In this document: positions 54,541-64,000 of the stretch, piece after piece | Layout: every line of letters starts with the position of its first letter | How positions within the stretch are numbered: the first letter of the stretch is position 1 | Source: Sipunculus nudus | Lineage: Eukaryota; Annelida; Sipuncula; Golfingiida; Sipunculidae | Direction: 5' to 3' | Assembly: GCA_026874595.1 (NCBI GenBank) | Contig: CM049306.1 | Location: forward strand, 29,193,519-29,257,518 | DNA: 64,000 nucleotides | Position numbers and translations under genes: made by a program | Notes under the pieces: model-generated | Seen by the model: only the letters and a program-made list of their open reading frames with translations | What the model was told of the DNA's origin: nothing | Database searches by the model: none

Positions 54541-55616
54541 CAGGGTTGGATTTTTTTACTGTAAAAAAAACTGTAAATAACTGTAAAAAATGTTATTATC
54601 ATAAAAAAATTGCAAAAAAAAAAAACTCAGTTTACACTTAGATGTTTATTTGAAACCTCTCACATATTAAGTTGATTTATATTACGATGTAATATGTGTG
54701 TACACAGCATTATTTCCCACAAACTGAGTCATATATATACATAATCAGTTCTAACATTCACTGTGTAAGTGAATACTTTAAAAGTGTTCAAGATTAATAG
54801 TCAATATCATCGCTCCCTCTCAGAGCCTTATTGCAACATGCTTGTTGCGGAACCCACAACTGTGATAACATGATGGAGAGGAGGGACAGCGAATCGGAAA
54901 TCAGGGTCTTGGGATGAGACGAGCAAAACGCTGGCTTTGAAAGCTTTCTTTGCTCCCAGTCTGTTTCTCACTTAAGTGCAGGGGTTTTTTGTACCCAATG
55001 GCTGTCTCTTTTTCATTGTTGTTCCATACAGTGCTAGCAAGGTGTGTTCACAAAAAAAAAGTAGGGATTGACAACTTGCCAGGCATCAGAGCCTGACAGC
55101 CAGTGACACTGTATTAATGCTGTCAGGAATCCCTGTTTATACACCTGTCACTGGGCTCCTGGTGCTGTAAATAGACAGTAGCTGACAATAAGGGGCATAA
55201 GTCACCCCTGTCCTTGAATAAACAGATGCCCAGCCCAAGCCTGGTGGCAGTTGACACTGGGAAACCATGCCCCAGAAGGTATTTATTTAAGCACCAGCCA
55301 GTCTGTAGGCCATTGCCCCTTGACATGATTAGTGCATGATCCCTATACCTCTGGTATGATGTACCTTGGCCTTGGTCATTTATGAAGTTTATATTGTTGA
55401 TTCATTGGTATGACTAAACAGAAATCCAACATGCAACTAGGTTTTTTACAGTTTTTTATACATGGGTGTAAAAAACCAGTTCTGTACCTTGCATTTGTAC
55501 ATTGGATAATTTAAGAACTATTTTGTATCACTTAACAGAAATCCCACATGAATCTAGGTTTACATGACGTTAATTAATGGTGTAAATAACTCAGTGTAAA
55601 AAACTTGCCAACCCTG
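54541..55616. mobile_element. Non-autonomous hAT-type element with 8-bp duplication
   Basis: The left end CAGGGTTGGATTTTTTTACTG and the right end CAGTGTAAAAAACTTGCCAACCCTG are inverted repeats. Both are flanked by the identical 8-mer ATTACAAT (54533-54540 and 55617-55624). An 8-bp duplication and a CAGGG start are the signature of hAT transposons. It is 1076 bp and has no transposase-length ORF. It lies 55 bp after the donor of the candidate exon at 54399. Confidence 0.8.
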
Positions 55617-55624
55617 ATTACAAT

Positions 55625-56345
55625 TGATTTCTTGCTTACTCGATTGAGTCTAGGTAATTATCTTAACAATGCTTATGTGATGGATGTATGCCTCTTCAAG
55701 TTATCCTGTAAAAAAGTTGTTTATAAATCTACAACAGTTCACTGAAGCCTGTATCTCACTGGGCTGTGACAGCTTTGTCACAAATTGCGAAAGCATTGGT
55801 GAGAGAGTCTAAAAAGTGTCTTTCAACATTCGCGGCAGTTCTAAATTTCCCCGTGTGATTCGCTAAGTGTCGCTAAATTGTCGCACAAATTTTGGACATG
55901 TTAAAAAAATTTGCAAAACAAAGTTTCTGGCAAAATAGTTGCAGAGGTGTAGCTGGTGTCTCAACTTGAACTATTCTCAATTTAGTTTAGCACAAGTCAG
56001 AATGTGCAAGAACTGCAAGACAACTTTGAGAGGGGTTTGCAACCCATGCATTACTACATTGCGAATATTTGGAGATTAAAATAAGAATCTGATATTCTGA
56101 TTGCAAATTGTTGTGTGAATATTTATAAGAAAGTGTTGCAAATGTCTTGTGAACATCACACGACATTCGCATCAGGGGTAAACTAACTCCAGCAGGATTT
56201 TGGGCCAAACATTCCTATGATGTTCACAAACTTGTAAGTACAATTCAGTGTGATTGCAAGTATAAAATGTCCCTAGTTTGCGTATTCTCTTGCAATTGCT
56301 GTGTCCAATTTATTGCAAGGCTGTTGCAGCCCAGTGGTAACAGCC
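55625..56345. other. Intergenic, nothing recognised
   Basis: No ORF with support and no element ends identified. Confidence 0.4.
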
Positions 56346-56530
56346 TTAAGGGTGTGCACCCGGTGAGACGCATCCCGATAAGACGTACGTCCCAACAGAC
56401 CGTGCGATAAAACGCAGGGCAGCAGGACGCACTATATAAACAATGACGAGTGGCCGGTAGGACGCACTCCATAAACATCGCCCCGTCACCAATTAGGCGT
56501 GTCGTGCTGCGGGACCCGGCGTGTTTACCT

Positions 56531-57000
56531 CCTGCCCGTCTACGTCTCTCTTTCAAAAGTGTATTTTTATTACTAAAACTACGCTAAACGAACCCTGCGT
56601 GTATACTTTCTGCCCGTCTACGTCTCTCTTTCATAAGTGTATTTTTTATGACTAAAACTACGCTAAACAAACCCTGCGTGTATACTTTCTGCCCGTCTAC
56701 GTCTCTCTTTCATAAGTGTATTTTTATGGCTAAAACTACGCTAAACGAACCCTGCGTGTATACTTTCTGCCCGTCTACGTCTCTCTTTCATAAGTGTATT
56801 TTTTATGACTAAAACTACGCTAAACGAACCCTGCGTGTATACTTTCTGCCCGTCTACGTCTCTCTTTCATAAGTGTATTTTTATGGCTAAAACTACGCTA
56901 AACGAACCCTGCGTGTATACATCCTGCTCAGATACGTCTCTCTTTTATAAGTGTATTTTTTATGACTAAAACTACGCTAAACGAACCCTCCTGAGTAACA
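56531..57000 (+). repeat. 77-bp tandem repeat, about six units
   Basis: Units of 76-78 bp with GCCCGTCTACGTCTCTCTTT, CATAAGTGTATTTTT, ATGACTAAAACTACGCTAAAC and GAACCCTGCGTGTATAC. The first starts at about 56535 and the last is truncated near 56990. The two middle unit types, differing in TTTTTATG versus TTTTATGG, alternate, which suggests a two-unit higher-order repeat. Confidence 0.85.
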
Positions 57001-57089
57001 CCTATGATCGTCACCACAGCTGAGTCTGTGAATTCATCTGGAGTCAATCAGTAGTAAGCCACAAACATTAATTATAAGTCATTAATTAT

Positions 57090-57770
57090 AATTCCCTTCC
57101 TCCTTCGCTCCTTCCATCCTTCTTTCTTCCCTTCGTTATCTGATTCTTTCTTTCAGTCTTTCTTTCTTTCAGTCTTTCTTTCTTTCAGTCTTTCATTCTT
57201 TCCTTCATCCTTCCATTCGTTACATGATTCCTTCTTTCTTTCTTTTTTTCTTTCTTTCATTCCTTCTTTCAGTCTTTCTTTCTTTCTTTCAGTCTTTCTT
57301 TCTTTCTTTCAGTCTTTCTTTCTTTCAATCATTTTTTCTTTCAGCCTTTCTTTCTTTCAGTCTTTCTATCTTTCTTTCAGTCTTTCCTTCATCCTTCCCT
57401 TCATTACATGTTTCTTTCTTTCTTTCTTTCAGTCTTTCAGTCTTTCTTTCCTCTTCCGGTCTTTCTTTCAGTTCTTTTTTTTCTTTCTTTCTTTCTTTCT
57501 TTCAGTCTTTCTTTCCTCTTCCGGTCTTTCTTTCAGTTCTTCTTTTTTTTTCTTTCTTTCAGTCTTTCTTTCTTTCAGTTTTTCTTTCTATCAGTCTTAC
57601 CGTATATCCTTCATTCTTCCTTCGTTACATATTCTTTACTTCTTTCTTTCTTCCTCCGGTCTTTCATTCAATTTTCTTTTAGTCTTTCTTTCTTTCTTTC
57701 TTTTGTCTTTCAGTCTTTCCTTCATTCTTCCCTTGTTACATAACTCTTTCTTTCTTTCTTTCATTTATTT
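57090..57770 (+). repeat. CTTT-rich pyrimidine tract
   Basis: About 680 bp of (TTTC)n broken every few units by CAGT (TTTCAGTCTTTC), with duplicated sub-blocks such as TTCCTCTTCCGGTC (57458 and 57520). The long Phe/Ser ORFs here are an effect of the base composition. Confidence 0.9.
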
Positions 57771-59040
57771 TTGTCTTCTGGTTTTACATTAAGTTTACGG
57801 TTGGTTGATGGAAGATGGGTATTCATTAGCGGTTCTTTATGGACTCAATTAGCGGTTAGTAGGAACTCAAAGGTATAATTGTTATTCATCATTCACTATT
57901 CAGCGGTTTCAACACATAGACTGACCCGTGAAATAAAAAAAACACACACACACAATTTATAGAGGAATCTTCAATCAGCAGGATAGTTTTTAACACTGCG
58001 GTTTCAACATGCAGACACACGCGAGAAATTAAATATACACATACAATTTGGAGAGAAATCATTTTCAGGATAGTTTTATGGTCCACACCAACCGCGGCAC
58101 TTAATTTGTTCCAAAATAGGTCACCCGCCACCGATCGTACTAGAGCGGATGATACTAACTGAATACTACGCACAGGTAGTATTTTCATGTTAACAAAATA
58201 ACAACCAACCTCATTTTTTATTCTATAAAGTTATTTTTTCTCATAAAATTGTTGTCTATTTATAATGTCTTTTATTCGGAATGTGGTCCTGTCCGAAGTC
58301 GAATATAATCAAAATATGTAAATATTTATTCTTTCCTTAATACATTAAGTACCTGTAAGAGATCAATATAAATGATTCATCATCCAGAAACCTTTGATCG
58401 ACATTTTTCGTCCATTAATTAAAGGTTCATTCTTTGAACTGTACGAGTGGCCGCGTCGGGTGAATGGTTTCTCGTGACCGCGTTTATACTGCGGCTTCGC
58501 TGGTCTCTGGTGAGCAGTTTGTTCATGTTTGAGCAGACTTGATATGTTCTCACGACATGATATACATACTTATAATAGTGAAAATTGTAACAGGAATATG
58601 GAAAATAAAGTAAGATGTTACACGTTTAACCTATAATTATCAGTCATTTAAACCTTTGGTTAGGCCAATAAATTGGAGAAGGCTGATGGGTTAACCATAC
58701 CCGGAGTTTATCACTATTGAGGGATGGTCGTACTTTAAGCCAAAATAATGCTCTAATTAACAATAAAATTACTAAATATTTTGTCAAACTTCAGTTAAGT
58801 AACACAACGATATAAGTGCATGAGGGTTATATAGTAATAATGGATAACACAGACATACTAGGCATTAACGTGTGCTGATTTGACGTATGTTGCATTGATC
58901 ACAGAGCTTAATGATTTCCCAAAGTGACCCAAGAGAGGGTTTACTTACGAAAGTATAATTAACTTTTATTACTTAGTCTTTCTGTTTTAGTAAGTGTAAA
59001 GTTTAGACAGTCAGACGAGTGATACATGTACTCTTATTTT
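57771..59040. other. Right interior of the TTAA-flanked element
   Basis: AT-rich. A short duplication, CAGCGGTTTCAACA(C/T) and TGCGGTTTCAACATG, lies at 57901 and 57999. No ORF with recognisable domains. Confidence 0.4.
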
Positions 59041-59133
59041 AACAATACGTCCTATCGGGATACGCTTCAGTGGGTACGTCCCGGCGGCCTACGTCCCAAA
59101 AATCTGCGTCTCACCGGCCTGTAGTCGCCTTAA

Positions 59134-59953
59134 GCTGTAAGTAAATGCAGCACTGTTGACCACCCATGTGTAAGTTGTAACATAAGGTGGTTGGTAATAT
59201 GGTAAGACAGTCCTTGCAAAACACCCTTTCAGCAAAACTGGTTTGTCTCATCTGCCACTTGTATCATCCCAAGACACTTTATTCTGATTCGCTCTGCCGC
59301 TTTATTAACATCAACATTTGTGAATTCCACAACAAACCTGCCAGCCCTGCCACTTGATGTCCTTGTTGAATGTTTGAATTGTTTTGGCAGCCCCCCCCCC
59401 CAACATCTTATAAACATATGGATATAATAAAAAAAAATAGCCTATGTATGATTGGAACCAGCTTATTTCTGGCATATTTTTATAAAAGGTTCAAGGGATT
59501 ATATCTTTAGTAAAAGGGACATAAACAGGAGCAATATGTTATGCCTATTCTTTTACACTATTATCACTAACTTTAGTAACCAGCCTAGTACGCATATATA
59601 TACATGTTCAACATTCATAATTGACATCAACATTTCTATAGCAGATCATACAAGGCACATATTACAGAACAAATACACATTAATACATGAAAGTAAACAT
59701 CTCAGATCTTTACCTATCAGAGCCAAATGGTGAATACACAATCTAATTAATGCCAGACAGATTGTTAATCAATTCACCTTCACAGGCACCTTGAGAGTTA
59801 GACACATACTAATTACGGTAACTCTTAATGCCTGATGTTACATGAACCTTGTGCACTGGAATATAAAACATTGGCATTCCAAATTATAAACCTAATTATA
59901 ATAATAACATTTAATCTGTGAAACACTTTGATTGTGAAACCAGGAATGATAGT
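59134..59953. other. Intergenic with MITE fragment
   Basis: 59508-59570 is an inverted fragment of the TTAAAGGG MITE (AAAAGGGACATA, ATGCCTATTCTTTTAC). A short C run lies near 59392. Nothing else recognised. Confidence 0.45.
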
Positions 59954-59974
59954 TCAAGTTACATTAATGAACAA

Positions 59975-60935
59975 ATAGTCCAACCAAGCTGCAATGATCA
60001 TGCACCCATAGTCCAACCAAGCTGTAATGATCATGCACCCATAGTTCAACCAAGCTGTAATGATCATGAACCAATAATCTGACCAAACTGTAATGATCAT
60101 GCACCAATAGTCAGACCAAGCTGTAATGATGATGCACCCATAGTTCAACCAAGCTGTAATGATGATGCACCAATACTCTGACCAAGCTGTAATGATCATG
60201 CACCCATTGTCAGACCAAGACCAAGCTGTAATGATATTGCACCAAGTCTGACCAAGCTGTAATGATCATGCACCCATAGTCCAATAAAGCTGAAACAATC
60301 ATGCACCAATAGTCCGACCAAGCTATAATGATCATGTACCAATAGTCTGACCAATATGTAATGATCATGTACCAATAGTCCAACCAAACTGTAATAATCA
60401 TGCATCTATAGTCAGACCAAGCTGTAATGATCATGCACCCATAGTCCAATAAAGCTGAAATGGTCATGCGCCATTAGTCAGACCAAGCTATAATGATCAT
60501 GTACCAATAGTCTGACCAATATGTAATGATCATGTACCAATAGTCCAACCAAACTGTAATAATCATGCATCTATAGTCAGACCAAGCTGTAATGATCATG
60601 TACCAAAAGTCTGACTAAGCTTTAATGATCATGCACCAATAGTCTGACCAAGCTGTAATGATGATGCACCAATAGTATGACCAAGACCAAGCTGTAATGA
60701 TCATGCACCAATAGTCTGACCAAGCTGTAATGATCATGCACCAATAGTCTGACCAAGCTGTAATGATCATGTACCAATAGTCAGACCAAGCTGTAATGAT
60801 CATGCACCCATAGTGCAACCAAGCTGTATTGATCATGCACCAATAGTCTGACCAGGACCAAGCTGTAATGATCATGCACCAATAGTCTGACCAAGCTGTA
60901 ATGATCATGCACCCATAGTCCAACCAAGTCCTACT
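59975..60935. repeat. 33-bp minisatellite, about 29 units
   Basis: The unit is GACCAAGCTGTAATGATCAT then GCACCAATAGTCT. Most copies are 33 bp. A few carry an extra GACCAA duplication or lack a few bases. The core ATGATCAT is a palindrome. On the minus strand it gives an 11-residue open repeat (D-Y-W-C-M-I-I-T-A-W-S), but there is no gene context and the frame shifts repeatedly, so it is not called coding. A block of six units (about 60290-60400 and 60480-60590) is itself duplicated. Confidence 0.9.
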
Positions 60936-60949
60936 GGCCTGTGGTTTGT

Positions 60950-62517
60950 CCTTTGACAAAAAAAGAAGGGTAATTTTTGTATGCCCTTTTATTTAAGCCT
61001 GTTATTCACATGTAGAAAAATAGATAAGTAGGTTTAATATAAGCAATCAGCATAAATGTAAGTAAATACAATGACATGGTTAACTGACATGCACCTTGGA
61101 TGGCACTAAAAGTTTTTAAAGAAAACATTTATCTTTAGTGCCACTTATAGCTGTCAATGTGATAACCAAGGAGGAAATTTAACAATATAGGGTTAAATTA
61201 AATTATCGTAAAAATAGACCATTCATTTTTATTCATGAATAGATAAAGTATTTAATAATCACATTATTACATCAAGACTGATCACAGTTGTTGGTAAATA
61301 CAATATGGTAAACAAATTTATAATCGATTTATAAATTTAAGAAAAATAAATCTTGACTAGTTATTTACTGACTAGAAAATATCACATTTTATAATACTAA
61401 AAATCCAATGTGAAAATTTAACTAGTAATTACACAAATTACAATTATAACTAGAAAAACAAGTTAAATAAATAATGATACCTTCATAAAGGTTAGCATTA
61501 TACTCAAAAGTGTATTCAGAAGACATGAGAATATGAAGTAAAATTATACAGACTTAAATTTTAAGTCAGTCTCCTCACAAGAAATAAACTATGAAAACAT
61601 TAATGTTCTGACTAAATACTACCCTGAGTAAAAGAAAAGTACATATAATACCCTTGACTTGAAAAGTAAATAATAAAAACCTTGATAGATTAACTTAGTC
61701 ATATTACAGCTCTGAGTTGTTGGCATTACAATGTAAAAAAAAACACAAATTCACTGTTTTCATTTGCCTGAATATTACACATTAGGTAAAACAATAAAAG
61801 TTATTGTTTTTACAGTTTTCTGAATTGATTAAAACAATGATTGGTTGTTTTCTTTCAAAATCAATGAAATTGATTGTAATTTTGCATAATCATTTAAAAA
61901 CAATTATGTATGCACATGCAAAAAATCAAAATAACCTGTCAGAGATATACAAACACAAAGTAACGAACAGCATCAAAACAGAACCTTGTGCAGCCAACAA
62001 TGGTCCGAAGGCAACTCCATGTGCAGGTGGATTGATGGTTTCATTATGAATACCAGTGTACATGTCAGACTTCTTACTAGGGCCAATATTGTAGGTCCTT
62101 CAGGCATGGCAAAATTGGGCAAACAATCTTTTCGTTCACCCGCAGGTTACCCAAACTGGATTTTTGTTCACCTAAATTCCTGGACAAAGCTATGGAAATT
62201 GATGAGGTTTATATGGTATAGAGACTGCTGTACAGGGGGTGTGTTTGTATGCTGGAATAGCCAAAAGAAACTGGGTTGTTCTCAATTGCAGTACTGAAGA
62301 ACTTTGTGACAATGACAAATTCCGTCGCTTTAATTTCCCATGAAAATCAGCAGTTGCAAGAGTTTGTATGCATTCCCATACGGTTTCTCCAGATATAGTT
62401 TGGCCTCACTGCTCACTCACGGGGCAAGTTCTTCTTCAAATGCACTTCAAAGAATCGACATTAAACGAGTGATCATTCAGTGTAGTGGGTGCAATAATCA
62501 CTCTTGTCTATGAGTTG
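60950..62517. other. Intergenic, AT-rich
   Basis: Very AT-rich to about 61900, then more balanced. ORFs of 81 and 103 codons near 61804-62297 have no recognisable features. No element ends found. Confidence 0.45.
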
Positions 62518-63702
62518 CTGTATCAGCCAAAACATAATTTTGCGGATACTATGTTTTCAGCCCACCGCTGCCACTGCCCCGCCACCGCCGCCGCCGCCCC
62601 TGCTGCCGCTGCATAGGTGTCCGGAGAACTCCTCCATAACTGCTGGGCGGAATTTTACGAAACCTAGGATTATGTTCGGGTCACATGTGAACTGCTGCGC
62701 CCTGAATTTGTTTTGACCTCGTGACCTTTCCTCTCTTGAGTGCATCCATCTGTGTGTCTGTTTTGACACATTAATCCACATATCTCGGGAACAGTTTGAC
62801 AATCAAGAAAAAAATTCTGCACAAATGTAGCCCTTGGATAGCTTTATAACATACATAAAAAATGGTGGTGCCACCTGCAACCATTTTTGCACAGCGTCCA
62901 TCTGTTCATCTGCCTTGGGATAAAATCACTCGTATCTCAGCATTGGTTGGACTTATCCACCTGAAATTTTGCATGTGTATACATCCTGGACAGCTTTCTT
63001 GATTTTATGACAGGTGGCCCCACCTACATTTATGTTTAGGCTGCAGACATCCAAGCTCATATCTCTGGAACCATTTGACTGATTTGGCCAATATTTTGCA
63101 TGTGTATAGATCTCACAGAGCTCTTCATCATACACAAAACAGGTGGTGCCACCTGCAACCATTTTTGCACAGCGTCCGTCTGTTTGTCTGCCGTAGGATA
63201 AAATTACTAATATCTCTGCACTGGTTTGACTTATCTGCCTAAAATTTTACAGGTTTATACATCTTTGATTGCTTTCAGGATTTTGTTGCAGGTGTCCACC
63301 TACATTTATGTTTACGCTGTAGACATCCAGCTCATATCTCTGGAACTGTTTCATTGATTGGGCCAAAATTTTGCATGTGTATAGATCTCATATAGCTCTT
63401 TATCATACGCAAAACTGGTGGTGCCACCTGCAACCATTTTTGCACAGCGTTCGTCGGTTTGTCTGCCATTAGATAAAATCACTCGTATCTCAGCAATGGT
63501 TTGACTTTTGCATTTGTTTACAACTTTGATAGCTTTCTGGATTTTGTGGTAGGTGGCACAACCTACATACACATTTTGGCTGCAGACATCCATGCTTATA
63601 TGCAACACACCTCACTCAATTTCCCCTTGTTACTCAATCCATGCCTCACTTTACCCATTCCACTCTGATTCCACTCTCGCTTGGCGACTACCCGTAATCT
63701 AG
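62518..63702 (-). mobile_element. H element 5 (inverted)
   Basis: The 5' end is at the right (CTAGATTACGGGTAGTCGCC in reverse, 63683-63702). The 3' hairpin is at 62520-62549 with GTATCAGCC and TGCGGATAC arms. The CCG/CGC-rich tract at 62565-62612 corresponds to the (GGC)n of element 1. Units carry GGTGGTGCCACC (62864, 63142, 63418) and GGTGGCCCCACC (63013). Same organisation as elements 1-4 with more point changes. Confidence 0.75.
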
Positions 63703-64000
63703 TTATAACTTATATTGATAAATTTCAGACATGATTATGGATTAGAATTGTTTTTTTTTATTTCTTGAAAATCAGCAAAAATATCAAATATCATATTTGG
63801 ATTATCAGTTTTTTTTTAGATTATCAGTTTTTTTGGAATTTTGATGCTGACACTTTGACTACAGGGACCCCACCGGCCGACATCATTAATTTCCAATGAC
63901 TTCATTATATAGCATATAATTTAAAATAAAAAATCAGAGAGAAAATGATTAGTACAACAATTTCAATAAATATCATTGAACCTTTGTTTTTTTAAAACAC
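63703..64000. other. Window end, AT-rich
   Basis: AT-rich spacer. GATTATCAGTTTTTTT is repeated twice near 63800. Nothing recognised. Confidence 0.4.

Larger units (their letters stand above)
56350..59129. mobile_element. TTAA-flanked non-autonomous DNA element (2.8 kb)
   Basis: TTAA at 56346-56349 and 59130-59133 brackets inverted ends that share CCGGTGAGACGCA. A longer inverted similarity with GATA(A/G)GACGTA and TACGTCCC words extends about 80 bp inward. TTAA target duplication is used by piggyBac and Kolobok transposons. No transposase is recognisable. The interior holds a 77-bp satellite, a long pyrimidine tract and AT-rich DNA. Confidence 0.65.

Noticed and set aside
57224-57743. Long Phe/Ser/Leu-rich ORFs
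   Set aside because: Produced by a TTTC-rich microsatellite with no stop codons. No gene signals.
59975-60935. CRISPR-like regular array
   Set aside because: The repeats are contiguous without unique spacers and the context is eukaryotic.
59954-60959. Minus ORFs with repeated DYWCMIITAWS
   Set aside because: They arise from a 33-bp minisatellite, with frame changes between blocks and no promoter, splice or domain evidence.

Overview
This 64 kb window is repeat-rich animal nuclear DNA with spliced genes. The genes have split codons, GT-AG introns and in one place a GC donor. The interspersed repeats (elements ending in hairpins, families with internal tandem repeats, a DIRS-type retrotransposon, CR1/L2-like LINE fragments) are of the kind I associate with lophotrochozoan, especially bivalve mollusc, genomes. 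Bivalve is my best guess from repeat style. It is not proven by any gene here.

Genes. (1) A mitochondrial HtrA-type serine protease (HTRA2/Omi-like) lies on the minus strand. Five coding exons are readable between 34845 and 21495: N-terminus, His exon with Asp, strand-rich exon, a 33-nt Ser exon, and the end of the protease domain. The PDZ exons were not found and probably lie to the left, possibly outside the window. (2) An uncharacterised 441-aa gene lies on the plus strand, with three exons from 38079 to 41411; its second intron begins with GC. (3) A pair of uncharacterised, intronless, Ser/Thr-rich genes lie on the plus strand (7089-8216 and 19590-20657). They arose by duplication together with about 500 bp of 5' flank, and the second copy has a TAG at codon 15. 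(4) Two candidate first coding exons have no visible partners: 33133-33180 and 54399-54486. The latter resembles exon 1 of gene 2.

Layout. 1-6440: hairpin-ended repeats of two families (here called P and H). 6585-8270: first Ser/Thr-rich gene. 9050-15380: a tandem-repeat element split by a degenerate 4.3 kb DIRS-like retrotransposon. 16000-18250: more tandem-repeat elements. 19075-20700: second Ser/Thr-rich copy. 21046-21315: tRNA-derived SINE candidate. 21495-34845: HTRA2, whose introns are filled with H, P and K elements. 34850-37830: short MITEs and a TA microsatellite. 38079-41411: orphan gene. 41740-44040: repeats. 45260-51790: a minus-strand LINE broken by later insertions. 51835-53680: TTAAAGGG-ended MITE copies. 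54541-55616: a non-autonomous hAT element with an 8-bp duplication. 56350-59129: a 2.8 kb TTAA-flanked element with satellite inside. 59975-60935: a 33-bp minisatellite. 62518-63702: a fifth H element.

The most striking pattern is that three families with unrelated sequence (H, K, P) share one design. Each has a 5' terminal hairpin or palindrome, then a short motif whose inverse forms the outer arm of a 3' terminal hairpin, with tandem repeats between. One nested copy shows its empty target site with no clear duplication. This fits non-autonomous Helitron/Helentron-like rolling-circle elements. In H and several other arrays the repeats carry the 12-bp palindrome GGTGGCGCCACC at regular spacing.
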